A DNA stretch of 64,000 nt, from the NCBI RefSeq assembly GCF_036173105.1, contig NZ_CP108053.1, forward strand, positions 2,542,001-2,606,000. Direction: 5' to 3'. This DNA comes from Streptomyces sp. NBC_00287. Its GTDB lineage: Bacteria; Actinomycetota; Actinomycetes; Streptomycetales; Streptomycetaceae. The notes under the pieces are model-generated. The model made no database searches. It was given only the letters and a program-made list of their open reading frames with translations, and was not told the origin of the DNA. Of the stretch, positions 38,861-47,910 are shown in pieces. Position 1 is the first letter of the stretch; each line of letters starts with the position of its first letter. Position numbers and translations under genes: made by a program.

Positions 38861-40224
38861 TGAGCACCGGGGGGACGGGGCACGCGGAGGCCGACCGGGG
38901 CGAGCAGGGCGGGGTGCGCACCGCGCTGGCGGGTCTGACCACCCGCGGCCGCTCCTTCCTGGCCGCCGGTGTGGCGGCCGCGATCTGCGCATACGTCCTC
39001 GGGCAGAGCGATCTGCTGCGCGTGGGTCTGCTGCTCGCGGTGCTGCCCCTGGTCTGCGCGACCGTGCTCTACCGCACGCGCTACCGGGTCGCCGGCAGCC
39101 GCCGGCTCTCCCCCGCGCGCGTGCCAGCCGGCAGCGAGGCCCGGGTCCATCTGCGGATGGACAACGTCTCCCGGCTGCCCACCGGCCTGCTGATGCTCCA
39201 GGACCGGGTCCCGTACGTCCTCGGCCCGCGCCCCCGCTTCGTACTGGACCGGGTGGAGGCGGGCGGCCGCCGCGAGGTGTCCTACCGGGTCCGCTCCGAC
39301 CTGCGCGGCCGCTACCCGCTGGGCCCGCTCCAGCTGCGCCTGAGCGACCCCTTCGGCATGTGCGAGCTGACCCGGTCCTTCTCCACGTACGACACCCTGA
39401 CGGTGATCCCGCGCGTGGAGCCGCTGCCACCGGTGCGCCTGACCGGCGAGGCCAAGGGGTACGGCGACGGACGGCAGCGCTCGCTGGCGCTGGCCGGCGA
39501 GGACGACGTGATCCCGCGCGGCTACCGCTACGGCGACGATCTGCGCCGCGTGCACTGGCGCCTGACCGCGCGCTACGGCGAGCTGATGGTGCGCCGGGAG
39601 GAGCAGCCGCAGCGCTCCCGCTGCACGGTGCTGCTGGACACCCGGGGCCTGGCCTTCCAGGGCGCGGGCCCGGACTCGGCCTTCGAGTGGGCCGTGTCGG
39701 GCGCCGCCTCCGCCCTCGTACACATGCTGGAGCGGGGCTTCTCGGTACGGCTGCTGACGGACACCGGCAGCTCCGTGCCCGGTGAGGGCGCCGACGGATT
39801 CGCCGGTGCCAGCCAGGAGTCGGCGGACGCGGCCGGGCTGATGATGGACACCCTCGCCGTGATCGACCACTCCGACGGCACCGGCCTGTCCCGGTCGTAC
39901 GACGTGCTGCGCGGCGGGAACGAGGGGCTGCTCGTGGCGTTCTTCGGCGACCTCGACGAGGAGCAGGCCGCGGTGGCCGCCAAGATGCGCCAGCGCAGCG
40001 GGGGCGCGGTCGCCTTCCTGCTGGACAGCGAGACCTGGGTGCGGGAACCGACCGACGTGGCCGGGCCGTTGGACGGGAGCGAGGAGCGGCTGCGGATGCT
40101 GCGGGAGGCGGGCTGGACGGCCCTGAGCGTGCCGCGGGGCGCTTCCTTGGAGGAGCTGTGGCGCCAGGCGGACCGTGAGCGCGCGGGCGTCGTCGCCGCG
40201 AGTGGTGGGGAGGGACCGGGATGA
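38860..40224 (+). CDS. DUF58 domain protein, membrane
   Basis: 454 residues. Two membrane segments (about 33-50 and 54-72) and then a soluble part ending in a vWA-like DUF58 core (VIPRGYRYGDDLRRVHWRLTAR, the family signature). Partner of the MoxR ATPase. The ATG at 38860 shares a base with the moxR stop (TGATG) and has GGAGG 5 nt upstream; a GTG three bases earlier is possible. Ends in a 4-bp overlap with the transglutaminase gene. Confidence 0.92.
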   Translation: MSTGGTGHAEADRGEQGGVRTALAGLTTRGRSFLAAGVAAAICAYVLGQSDLLRVGLLLAVLPLVCATVLYRTRYRVAGSRRLSPARVPAGSEARVHLRMDNVSRLPTGLLMLQDRVPYVLGPRPRFVLDRVEAGGRREVSYRVRSDLRGRYPLGPLQLRLSDPFGMCELTRSFSTYDTLTVIPRVEPLPPVRLTGEAKGYGDGRQRSLALAGEDDVIPRGYRYGDDLRRVHWRLTARYGELMVRREEQPQRSRCTVLLDTRGLAFQGAGPDSAFEWAVSGAASALVHMLERGFSVRLLTDTGSSVPGEGADGFAGASQESADAAGLMMDTLAVIDHSDGTGLSRSYDVLRGGNEGLLVAFFGDLDEEQAAVAAKMRQRSGGAVAFLLDSETWVREPTDVAGPLDGSEERLRMLREAGWTALSVPRGASLEELWRQADRERAGVVAASGGEGPG

Positions 40225-42602
40225 GCGGACGGGCACGACTGGCGCTGTGCGCCGCCGTGGCCACACTGGCCGCGGCCTGCGCCCTGCTGCCGCTCGTCGA
40301 GGAGGCCACCTGGCTCTTCCAGGCGGTCTTCCTGCTGGCCGTGCAGACCGGCGTGGGCATGGCGGCCCGCCGGGTGCCGCTGGCCCGGGCGCTGACCGTG
40401 GCGGCGCAGGCGCTGGTCACGCTGATGCTGCTGACCCTGACCTTCGCCCGGGAGCAGGCGCTGCTCGGGCTGATTCCGGGGCCCGAGGCCATCACCCACC
40501 TCGGCGACCTGCTCCGGACGGGCACGGACGACGTCGGCAGATACGCCATTCCGGCGCCGCTGTCCGACGGCATCCGGCTGATGCTCGTCGGCGGAGTGCT
40601 GATCATCGGTCTCGCGGTGGACACCCTCGCGGTGACCTTCCGCAGCGCGGCCCCGGCCGGGCTGCCGCTGCTCGCCCTGTACTCGGTCGCCGCGGGTCTC
40701 TCCGACGGCGGCGCCGACTGGCTGTGGTTCCTGGTCGCGGCGGCCGGCTATCTGATGCTGCTGCTGGCCGAGGGCCGGGACCGGCTCTCGCAGTGGGGCC
40801 GGGTCTTCGGCGGCGCCCCGCGCGCCCCGAGCGGTGAGCCCAGTGGCGCGGTGGCACCGGTGCGCACCGGGCGGCGGATCGGCGTGGTCGCGCTGGGCAT
40901 CGCCCTGGTGGTGCCGCTCGGGCTGCCCGCGATGAACGGCGGTCTGCTGGACGGCACCGGCACCGGAGTGGGCTCCGGATCCGGCGGTGGCGGCACGATC
41001 TCCGCGGTGAACCCGCTGGTGTCGCTGCGCGACAGCCTGAACGTGGACGAGGACCGCCAGGTCCTCTCCCTGCGCACCACCACCGACGATCTGTCCAACA
41101 TGTATCTGCGGATCGTGTCCCTGGACGACTTCGACGGCACCACGTGGAAGCCGGCCAAGCGGAACATCACCTCGGTGCCGCAGGAGTTCCCCACCCCCAT
41201 CGGCCTCGGCCCCGACATCAAGCGCGCGGAGGTGGAGACCCGGGTCTCGGCCGCGAACTGGTACGCCCAGGACTGGCTGCCGATGCCATATCCGCCGAGC
41301 GGCGTGGACATCGAGGGCAACTGGCGTTACGAACCGCTCGGCATGACCCTCGTCGGCGACCACGGCCAGAACACCCGCGGTCTGACGTACACGGTGCGCA
41401 GCCTCGATGTGCAGCCGACCGCGGATCAGCTCGCCGACGCTCCGGAGCCGTCGGCGGCCATCAAGCGGGAGTTCACCAAGCTGCCGTCGTCGCTGCCGGA
41501 GGAGGTGGCCCGGACCGCGCGCGAGGTCACCGAGGGCGCGAACAGCCACTACGAGCAGGCGGTCAAGCTCCAGGAGTACTTCGCCGTCACCGGAGGCTTC
41601 CAGTACGACACCGAGGTGCAGGTCGGCAGCGGCTCGCAGGCGATCGTCCGGTTCCTGCGGGACAAGCAGGGCTTCTGTGTCCACTTCTCCTTCTCGATGG
41701 CGGCGATGGCCCGCTCGCTGGGCATACCGGCCCGGGTGGCGGTGGGCTTCGCGCCCGGCACCCCGCAGGGCGACGAGTCGGTGTCGGTGGGCCTGAAGGA
41801 CGCCCACGCCTGGCCGGAGCTGTACTTCGAGGGCGTCGGCTGGACCCGCTTCGAGCCGACCCCGACCCGGGGCTCGGTGCCGTCGTACACGCAGACGGAC
41901 GCGCCCGGCAGCAGCCTGCCGGATGTTGGGCGGCCGACCCAGTCGGCGAGCTCGGCCCCCAGCGCGGCGCCCTCTGAGAGCGAGAGCTGTGCGGCGGGCG
42001 GCAACCCGGAGCTGTGCGCGAGCGAGTCCCCGCAGGCCGCGCTGGCCAAGGACGACGACGGCCCGAAGTGGTACGTCGTCCTGGCCTGGTCCCTGGCCGG
42101 ACTCGCGGCCCTGCTGATCCCGCTGTCGCCGATGCTGTGGCGGCTGCGCGCCCGGGCGGTTCGGCTCGGGGCGCACGGCCGCGGTGAGGCCGATGTGGCG
42201 CCGCACATCCTGGCGGTCTGGCAGGAGCTGACCGACACGGCATGGGACTTCGGGATCGCGCCGGACGAGTCACAGACCCCGCGCAAGGCGGCGGCCCGGA
42301 TCGTACGGCTGGGGCATCTGGACCCGGAGGCCGCTGCCTCGGTGCACCGGGTGGCGGACGCCGTGGAGCAGGTGCTGTACGCCCCCCGGCCGCGTCCCAC
42401 GGCGGGGCTGGCCGAGGACGTCCGCCGGGTGGTCGCCGGCCTGCGGAGCACGCTCAGCCGGGGCACGCGACTTCGAGCGCTGTTCATGCCGCGCTCGACC
42501 GTGCGTGTGGTGTGGGCGGCCTCGGCGTGGTGGAGCGGGGTCAAGAAGCGGGTGTCCGCGACCCGGCCGCCGGTGCGCAAGCCCTCGGGGCAGCAGAGCT
42601 GA
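40221..42602 (+). CDS. Transglutaminase-like membrane protein (TgpA family)
   Basis: 793 residues. About five to six membrane segments in residues 5-190 and one at about 222-240, a large external domain, and a final segment near 620-640 with a cytoplasmic DUF4129-like tail. The transglutaminase core has Cys486 (KQGFCVHFS) and His529 (DAHAWPELYF); the third residue position holds Glu (RFEPTP) where many have Asp. A gap with Ser/Ala/Glu linker follows the core. The moxR-DUF58-tgpA trio is widespread; the substrate is not known. ATG overlaps the previous stop (ATGA). Confidence 0.92.
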   Translation: MSGRARLALCAAVATLAAACALLPLVEEATWLFQAVFLLAVQTGVGMAARRVPLARALTVAAQALVTLMLLTLTFAREQALLGLIPGPEAITHLGDLLRTGTDDVGRYAIPAPLSDGIRLMLVGGVLIIGLAVDTLAVTFRSAAPAGLPLLALYSVAAGLSDGGADWLWFLVAAAGYLMLLLAEGRDRLSQWGRVFGGAPRAPSGEPSGAVAPVRTGRRIGVVALGIALVVPLGLPAMNGGLLDGTGTGVGSGSGGGGTISAVNPLVSLRDSLNVDEDRQVLSLRTTTDDLSNMYLRIVSLDDFDGTTWKPAKRNITSVPQEFPTPIGLGPDIKRAEVETRVSAANWYAQDWLPMPYPPSGVDIEGNWRYEPLGMTLVGDHGQNTRGLTYTVRSLDVQPTADQLADAPEPSAAIKREFTKLPSSLPEEVARTAREVTEGANSHYEQAVKLQEYFAVTGGFQYDTEVQVGSGSQAIVRFLRDKQGFCVHFSFSMAAMARSLGIPARVAVGFAPGTPQGDESVSVGLKDAHAWPELYFEGVGWTRFEPTPTRGSVPSYTQTDAPGSSLPDVGRPTQSASSAPSAAPSESESCAAGGNPELCASESPQAALAKDDDGPKWYVVLAWSLAGLAALLIPLSPMLWRLRARAVRLGAHGRGEADVAPHILAVWQELTDTAWDFGIAPDESQTPRKAAARIVRLGHLDPEAAASVHRVADAVEQVLYAPRPRPTAGLAEDVRRVVAGLRSTLSRGTRLRALFMPRSTVRVVWAASAWWSGVKKRVSATRPPVRKPSGQQS

Positions 42603-42616
42603 GACCGGGGACGACA

Positions 42617-42650
42617 AGGCCCGGGCGGGATCTCCCGCCCGGGCCTCTTT
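42617..42650 (+). terminator. Terminator of the moxR-DUF58-tgpA operon
   Basis: Perfect 14-bp stem (42617-42630 with 42633-42646), with a very tight loop, then CTTTG. 14 bp after the stop. Confidence 0.85.
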
Positions 42651-42706
42651 GTATGCCTCGCTGTGTGGACTGCTGTATGCGCCGACCCAAGGGCGTGAAC
42701 GCGTGC

Positions 42707-42743
42707 GTGAGGGGGCGACCACCCCGGGTGGTCGCCCCCTCAC
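42707..42743 (-). terminator. Terminator of the DUF3040 gene
   Basis: Perfect 17-bp stem (42707-42723 with 42727-42743), 3-nt loop, 28 bp after the DUF3040 stop on the minus strand. No T-tract. Confidence 0.7.
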
Positions 42744-42771
42744 CTATGTCCAGGAGCTGCGGCTCGTTGCG

Positions 42772-43161
42772 CTAGTGGCCCTGTTCGTCGCGGCGCCGCT
42801 GCCAGCGCTGCTCGATACGGTCCATCATGGAGCGCTTGGTCCGGCCCTGACGGCTGGCCTGCTGACCGCCTGCGGGCTGTTCACCCGGCTTGGGGGCCTT
42901 GCGCCAGCCGGTCACGGCGAGTACCGCACAGCCCAGCATGACGAGGAATCCCACCACGCTGAGCCAGACCTGCTTGGCGACCATTCCAGCCATGAGGAGC
43001 GCGATACCCACGAGGAAGCCGGCGACCGCCTGGTACACCCGGCGACGGGTGTACGTGCGCAGCCCGCTTCCCTCAAGCGCTGTCGCGAACTTGGGATCTT
43101 CGGCGTACAGCGCTCGCTCCATCTGCTCGAGCATGCGCTGCTCGTGCTCCGAGAGCGGCAC
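42772..43161 (-). CDS. DUF3040 membrane protein
   Basis: 129 residues. The N-terminus PLSEHEQRMLEQMERALYAEDPKFA is the DUF3040 signature, followed by two membrane segments (about 44-62 and 66-85) and a basic, disordered C-terminus. Function unknown. GTG at 43161 with GGAGGA upstream. The 276 bp to the next gene contain nothing I can identify. Confidence 0.92.
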   Translation of the reverse strand: MPLSEHEQRMLEQMERALYAEDPKFATALEGSGLRTYTRRRVYQAVAGFLVGIALLMAGMVAKQVWLSVVGFLVMLGCAVLAVTGWRKAPKPGEQPAGGQQASRQGRTKRSMMDRIEQRWQRRRDEQGH

Positions 43162-43437
43162 GGAGTCCTCCTCATCGTGCAGTCGCCGGGGCGACCCGGG
43201 GGGTCCCTTCAGGATAGGCAGGGAATCGCCCCCGTGAAACCCGCCCCTCTACGCCAATTGCCAACCGGGATCCGTCATGGACGTGTCGGCTCGCTGAGAT
43301 CTGCATTCCCCAGCAGCCGACCCGTCATGCCGAGCGGTCTCCCTCGATCATACGGCGCTGCGCGCCCGATCGGGGGGCCTGTGGCGTACTCCATGTGCAG
43401 CCAAGTCCCTGATCAGCGGCGCGCCTCAGGAGGCGGC

Positions 43438-44208
43438 TCAGGCTCCGGGGGTCCCCTGCGTCTCACCGAGCACATGGAGCTGTGTGGCAACGGAGTGGAA
43501 GGCGGGCAGCTCGGCCGCCGCCTCCTCCAGCTTCAGCAGCGCCTCCAGGGCGCCGGGCTCGGTGTCCACCAGGACGCCGGGCACCAGGTCGGCGAAGACC
43601 CGGACGCCGTGCACGGCGCCGACGCGCAGGCCCGCACCCTCGACCAGGGCGGTGAGCTGCTCGGCGGTGAAGCGGTGCGGCACGGGGTCACCGGCACCCC
43701 AGCGGCCGTTCGGGTCCTCCAGGGCCTGCTTGGCCTCCTTGAAGTGACCGGCGAGGGCGCGGGCCAGCACCGCGCCGCCGAGGCCGGCCGCGAGCAGGCT
43801 GAGGACACCCTCGGGGCGCAGCGCGGCCACCGCGTTGCGGACGCCCTCGGCCGGGTCGTCCACGTACTCCAGGACGCCGTGGCACAGCACCGCGTCGTAG
43901 GCGCCGCGCTCGACCACGTCGAACAGTCCGTGGGCGTCGCCCTGGACGCCCTGGACCCGGTCGGCGACGCCGGCCTCGGCGGCGCGGCGCTCCAGCGCGA
44001 ACAGGGCGTTGGGGCTGGGATCGACCACGGTGACGCGGTGGCCGAGACCGGCGACCTGCACGGCGAACTTGCCGCTGCCGCCTCCGGCGTCGAGGACGTC
44101 CAGCGCCTCCCGGCCCGTGGCCTTCACCTGGCGGTCGAGGGCCTCCTGGAGGACCTCCCAGACCACGGCGGTACGGAGAGAGGCGCGGGGGCGGCTCGGG
44201 TCCGACAC
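43438..44208 (-). CDS. SAM-dependent class I methyltransferase
   Basis: 256 residues. Motif I is VLDAGGGSGKFAVQVAGLGH, motif II-like VTVVDPSPNAL, and post-motif LCHGVLEYVDDP. Resembles the CmoA/Smt-like bacterial methyltransferases of unknown substrate. GTG start at 44208. Runs in the same direction as the HEPN gene upstream, 143 bp apart. Confidence 0.88.
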   Translation of the reverse strand: MSDPSRPRASLRTAVVWEVLQEALDRQVKATGREALDVLDAGGGSGKFAVQVAGLGHRVTVVDPSPNALFALERRAAEAGVADRVQGVQGDAHGLFDVVERGAYDAVLCHGVLEYVDDPAEGVRNAVAALRPEGVLSLLAAGLGGAVLARALAGHFKEAKQALEDPNGRWGAGDPVPHRFTAEQLTALVEGAGLRVGAVHGVRVFADLVPGVLVDTEPGALEALLKLEEAAAELPAFHSVATQLHVLGETQGTPGA

Positions 44209-44351
44209 GGCAGTTGACTCCTCGGCGCGGCACCGCCTCTGGTACGGCGGAGCGAACGGGGTGCCGACCGGCCCGGAGTACCGGAGCGGGACGGCTTCAG
44301 GCGTGTCCCACCCTATTGCCTCCGGTGCCGGTCCAGGTCACCGCGGTGTCG

Positions 44352-44906
44352 TCAGCCCGTCTCCGGGAAACCTTGGCCCTCCTCCCCCGCGTCGGTGTCC
44401 TGGCGGGGCTGCGGCAGGACCGGCTGGAGGACCAGCATCCGCTCGACGAGGCGCAGGAACATCGCCACGTCGCGTATCAGGTCGTCGGCGTCCCGGCGAG
44501 TGGCCGCGCCCTGGATGCCCGCCTCGGCCCGGGCGCGGCGCCGGGCCCCCGAGGCGAACAGCGCGCTCCACTCGGTGAGCTCGGGCGCGATCTCGGGGAG
44601 CACTTCCCAGGCGCTCCGGATGCGGGCCCGTCGTCGGGGATTGGGCTCGGGACGCCCCCGCGCGGCGAGCACGGCGGCGGCGGTGCGCAGAGCGGCGAGG
44701 TGGGCTGTCGCATAGCGCTCGTTCGGAGTCTCCAGGACGGCGGCCTCGTCGAGTCCGGCGCGGGCCTGGGCGAGCAGGTCGAGGGCGGCGGGCGGGGCCG
44801 TGGCCCGGCGCAGCACGGGGTGCACATCGCTCGCCGGGCCGGTCAGTGAGGGGGCAGGGCCGGTGGCGCGGCGCCGGCGGGCGGCGGCTGCGTGGTAGCT
44901 GGCCAT
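44352..44906 (-). CDS. SAV_6107-type HEPN domain protein
   Basis: 184 residues, helical, soluble. It resembles the actinobacterial HEPN family named after SAV_6107. An R-x4-H motif (R64 and H69 in NERYATAHL) fits the HEPN Rx4-6H element, used as an RNase site in some HEPN toxins. No nucleotidyltransferase partner lies next to it, so toxin activity is only a possibility. ATG at 44906; divergent from the ABC ATPase gene by 163 bp. Confidence 0.8.
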   Translation of the reverse strand: MASYHAAAARRRRATGPAPSLTGPASDVHPVLRRATAPPAALDLLAQARAGLDEAAVLETPNERYATAHLAALRTAAAVLAARGRPEPNPRRRARIRSAWEVLPEIAPELTEWSALFASGARRRARAEAGIQGAATRRDADDLIRDVAMFLRLVERMLVLQPVLPQPRQDTDAGEEGQGFPETG

Positions 44907-44996
44907 GACGAACCTCCTGTCGTCTGTGTGACGGCACGGGTGCCGTATGTGCCCATCGTGAGGTATGGCACTGACAATCCGTTCTGACCTGCGCTT

Positions 44997-45025
44997 TTGC
45001 TTCGATCGACAGTTCGGGTTAGTTT
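44997..45025 (+). promoter_or_regulatory. Candidate promoter of the ABC-YhgE-TetR operon
   Basis: TTGCTT, 17 bp, TAGTTT. The predicted start site (about 45032) falls inside the palindromic operator that follows. Confidence 0.5.
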
Positions 45026-45047
45026 TTGCACTGACCAGTCAGTTCAA
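45026..45047. promoter_or_regulatory. TetR-type operator, 22-bp palindrome
   Basis: TTGCACTGAC-CA-GTCAGTTCAA: 9 of 10 positions pair, with a perfect inner ACTGAC/GTCAGT. It lies just downstream of the predicted -10. A lone GCACTGAC half-site is found 60 bp upstream (44968-44975). The TetR gene at the end of the operon is the natural binder (inference). Confidence 0.7.
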
Positions 45048-45069
45048 ATCAGGGGATGGGGGAGCCGTG

Positions 45070-45837
45070 GTGGCCGGAATCGGCGTCACGGCCCGGGGCC
45101 TCGGTCTCGAAGGGCCCCGCGGATGGGCGTTCCGCGGGGTTTCCTTCGAGGCCGAGCCGGGCTCACTGATCGCGGTGCAGGGACCGTCCGGATCCGGGCG
45201 CACCTGTCTGCTGCTCGCACTCACCGGACGGATGAAGCCCACCGAGGGCACGGCCACCGTGGGCGAGGCCGGGCTGCCGAAGCAGCTCTCGGCGGCCCGG
45301 CTTATCAGCGCCCTCGCCCATGTCCCGGGCGTCACCGATCTCGACCCGGCGCTCACCGTCGCCGAGCATCTGCACGAACGGGCGCTGCTCCAGCGGAGGT
45401 TCGGCGGTTCCCTGCGCGGTCTGCTCCGCCCGCGCGCGGAGCGCGTGACGGAGGCCCGGCTGCGGATCGACCGCGCCCTGGCCGCCGCCGGACTCGACCG
45501 GGAGGCCCTGCCCAAGGGCTCCAGGACCGCCGTACGCGATCTGGAGCGGGTGGAGGCGCTGCGGCTGTCCGTGGCGCTGGCGTTGATCGGCGAGCCGGGG
45601 CTGCTGGGCGTCGACGACACCGACCTGAAGCTCTCCGAGGCGGAACGGGCCGAAGTCTGGGCGCTGCTGAGGTCGATCGCCGAGGCCGGAACGACGGTGG
45701 TGGCGGTGTGCAGCGAGGCGCCGGAAGGTGCCGTGGCCGTGTCGACCGTCTCCCAGTCGTCCGCACAGTCGAGCGTCTCCCAGGACGACACGAAGGAGGT
45801 GGCCGCCGATGCGCTCGCCGAAGCTGGCCGCGCTTGA
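45070..45837 (+). CDS. ABC transporter ATP-binding protein
   Basis: 255 residues. The P-loop is GPSGSGRTCLLLAL, slightly unusual (Arg in place of Lys before Thr: GSGRT), and the signature region reads LERVEALRLSVALALIGEPGLLGVDDTDL, with no standard LSGGQ. Walker B has D-D. These departures suggest weak or altered ATP use. It pairs with the YhgE-like membrane protein. The second of two adjacent GTGs (45070) has GGGGGAG 5 nt upstream; the one at 45067 is possible. Confidence 0.85.
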   Translation: MAGIGVTARGLGLEGPRGWAFRGVSFEAEPGSLIAVQGPSGSGRTCLLLALTGRMKPTEGTATVGEAGLPKQLSAARLISALAHVPGVTDLDPALTVAEHLHERALLQRRFGGSLRGLLRPRAERVTEARLRIDRALAAAGLDREALPKGSRTAVRDLERVEALRLSVALALIGEPGLLGVDDTDLKLSEAERAEVWALLRSIAEAGTTVVAVCSEAPEGAVAVSTVSQSSAQSSVSQDDTKEVAADALAEAGRA

Positions 45838-47893
45838 GATCCGGCGCTTCGGGCGGGGGAAGCTGCCGCGCGCCGCCCTGGTGGCGCTGCTGGTGCTGCC
45901 CCTGCTGTACGGCGCCCTGTATCTGTGGTCCTTCTGGGACCCGTACAGCCGTCTGGACCGGATTCCCGTGGCGCTGGTGAACGACGACACGGGCGCGAAG
46001 GCCGGCGGGAAGAAGATCGCGGCGGGCGACGACATCGTGTCGGGCCTGCGTGAGAGTGAGGTCTTCGACTGGCACGAGGTGAGCGCCGACGAGGCACGCG
46101 CGGGCGTGGAGGACGGCAGGTACTACCTGTCGCTGACCATGCCGGCCGACTTCAGCCGGAGGATCGCCTCCAGTTCGGGCGACTCCCCGGAGACCGGCGC
46201 CCTCCAGGTGCGCACCAACGACGCCAACAACTACATCGTCGGGCAGATCTCCCGGACGGTCTTCAGCGAGGTGCGTGACGCCGCGTCCACGAAGGCCTCG
46301 CGGTCCTTCCTGGACCGGATCTTCATCAACTTCTCGGACATCCACGGCGCGACGGTGCAGGCCGCCAAGGGCGCCGACAAGCTGGAGAGCGGCATCGGGA
46401 AGGCCGAGAAGGGCTCGCGGGACCTCGCCGACGGGCTGAAGGACGCCAAGAGCGGCAGCGGCAAGCTGGCCAAGGGGCTGACGAAGCTCGACAAGGGCGC
46501 GGGCGACCTGGAGGACGGCTCGAAGAAGGTCGCCGAGGGCACACAGACACTCGCCGACAAGGTCAACGCAACCGCCGAGAAGGTCGGTCCGTTCCTGAAG
46601 GGCAACGAGAAGACGATCGGCGACACCGCCCAGCTGGTCGCCGACGCCTCCGGGGCGATCCGCGACAACCTCGACGCCCTGGTGGAGCGGGCGCCGACCG
46701 CCGCCGAGAACGCCCGCAAGGCCTCCGACGACCTGAGCGGCGTCTACAAGGCGCGCTGCGAGGACGCCGTACTGCCCGATACCGCCTGCGCCGACCTGAA
46801 GACGGCCAAGGACGCCGCCGCGGACGTGGCCGTCATCGCCGACGACGTCAACACGCTGATCAGCAACCAGGACGGCAGCCTGGACAAGCTCGACAAGCAC
46901 CTGGCCACCCTGGAGAAGCAGGCCCAGGCCCTCGCCGACCGCGCGCCCCACCTCTCCGAGGACCTCGACGACGCCGTCACCAAGATCAACGACCTGAACG
47001 AGGGCGCAGCCAAGGTCGCCGCCGGTGCCAAGAAGCTCCACACCGGACTCGGCACGGCCAAGACCGGCGCCACGGACCTGGACAAGGGCGTCGGCGACCT
47101 CAAGACCGGCGCCAAGGACCTCAAGACGGGCCTGTACAAGCTCGTCGACGGCTCCGGGGACCTCTCGGACGGTCTGCACGACGGCGCCGAGCAGATCCCC
47201 GACTACGACAAGCGGGACCGCGACGAGCGCACCGAGGTGATGTCCGACCCGGTCCGGCTGGTGGCCGAGGACCTGCACAAGGCGCCCAACTACGGCACCG
47301 GATTCGCCCCGTACTTCATCCCGCTGTCCCTGTGGGTGGGCGCGATGGTGGCGTACATGCTGATCGCGCCGATGAACCGGCGCGCGCTCGCGGCGGGCGC
47401 CTCGGCGTGGCGGATCGCGCTGGCGGGCTGGCTGCCGGTGGTGGCGATCGGGGTGCTCCAGACGGTGGCCCTGATGTCGGTGCTGCACTGGGCGGTCGGT
47501 CTCCAGATGGCCCGCGCGGCCGGGACGGTGGGCTTCCTGTTCCTGGTGACGGCGTGCTTCGCATCCCTCGTGCAGTGGCTGAACGCCCGCTTCGGGGCGG
47601 CGGGCCGGATCCTCGTCCTCGCCCTGCTGATGCTCCAGCTGACGTCCGCGGGCGGCACCTACCCCGTACAGACCAGTCCGGGCTTCTTCAACGCGCTGCA
47701 CCCCTTCCTGCCGATGAGCTACGTCGTCGAGGCCCTCAGAAGGCTCATCACGGGCGGCGGCCTCGGACCGGTCTGGCACGCGTGCGTGGTGCTCGTCGCC
47801 TTCACCGCGGGCGCCCTCGCGCTGACCGCGCTGTCGGCGCGCCGCCGCCAGGTGTGGACCCTCGACCGGCTGCACCCGGAGCTGACCCTGTGA
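45809..47893 (+). CDS. YhgE/Pip-family membrane protein
   Basis: 694 residues. One membrane segment near residues 19-38, a large external part with long coiled-coil heptads (ADKLESGIGKAEKGSRDL... repeated KxxxGxxDL units, about 170-480), then five to six membrane segments from about 505 to 680. It matches the YhgE/Pip family (relatives: phage-infection protein, type VII-linked EsaA). Possible exporter or surface scaffold; function unknown. ATG at 45809 lies inside the ATPase gene (29-bp overlap) with GGAGG upstream. Confidence 0.9.
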   Translation: MRSPKLAALEIRRFGRGKLPRAALVALLVLPLLYGALYLWSFWDPYSRLDRIPVALVNDDTGAKAGGKKIAAGDDIVSGLRESEVFDWHEVSADEARAGVEDGRYYLSLTMPADFSRRIASSSGDSPETGALQVRTNDANNYIVGQISRTVFSEVRDAASTKASRSFLDRIFINFSDIHGATVQAAKGADKLESGIGKAEKGSRDLADGLKDAKSGSGKLAKGLTKLDKGAGDLEDGSKKVAEGTQTLADKVNATAEKVGPFLKGNEKTIGDTAQLVADASGAIRDNLDALVERAPTAAENARKASDDLSGVYKARCEDAVLPDTACADLKTAKDAAADVAVIADDVNTLISNQDGSLDKLDKHLATLEKQAQALADRAPHLSEDLDDAVTKINDLNEGAAKVAAGAKKLHTGLGTAKTGATDLDKGVGDLKTGAKDLKTGLYKLVDGSGDLSDGLHDGAEQIPDYDKRDRDERTEVMSDPVRLVAEDLHKAPNYGTGFAPYFIPLSLWVGAMVAYMLIAPMNRRALAAGASAWRIALAGWLPVVAIGVLQTVALMSVLHWAVGLQMARAAGTVGFLFLVTACFASLVQWLNARFGAAGRILVLALLMLQLTSAGGTYPVQTSPGFFNALHPFLPMSYVVEALRRLITGGGLGPVWHACVVLVAFTAGALALTALSARRRQVWTLDRLHPELTL

Positions 47894-47910
47894 CCGCGCG
47901 CGGGACAATC

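Noticed and set aside
44352..44906. HEPN toxin of a toxin-antitoxin pair
   Set aside because: No MNT or other antitoxin gene is adjacent.
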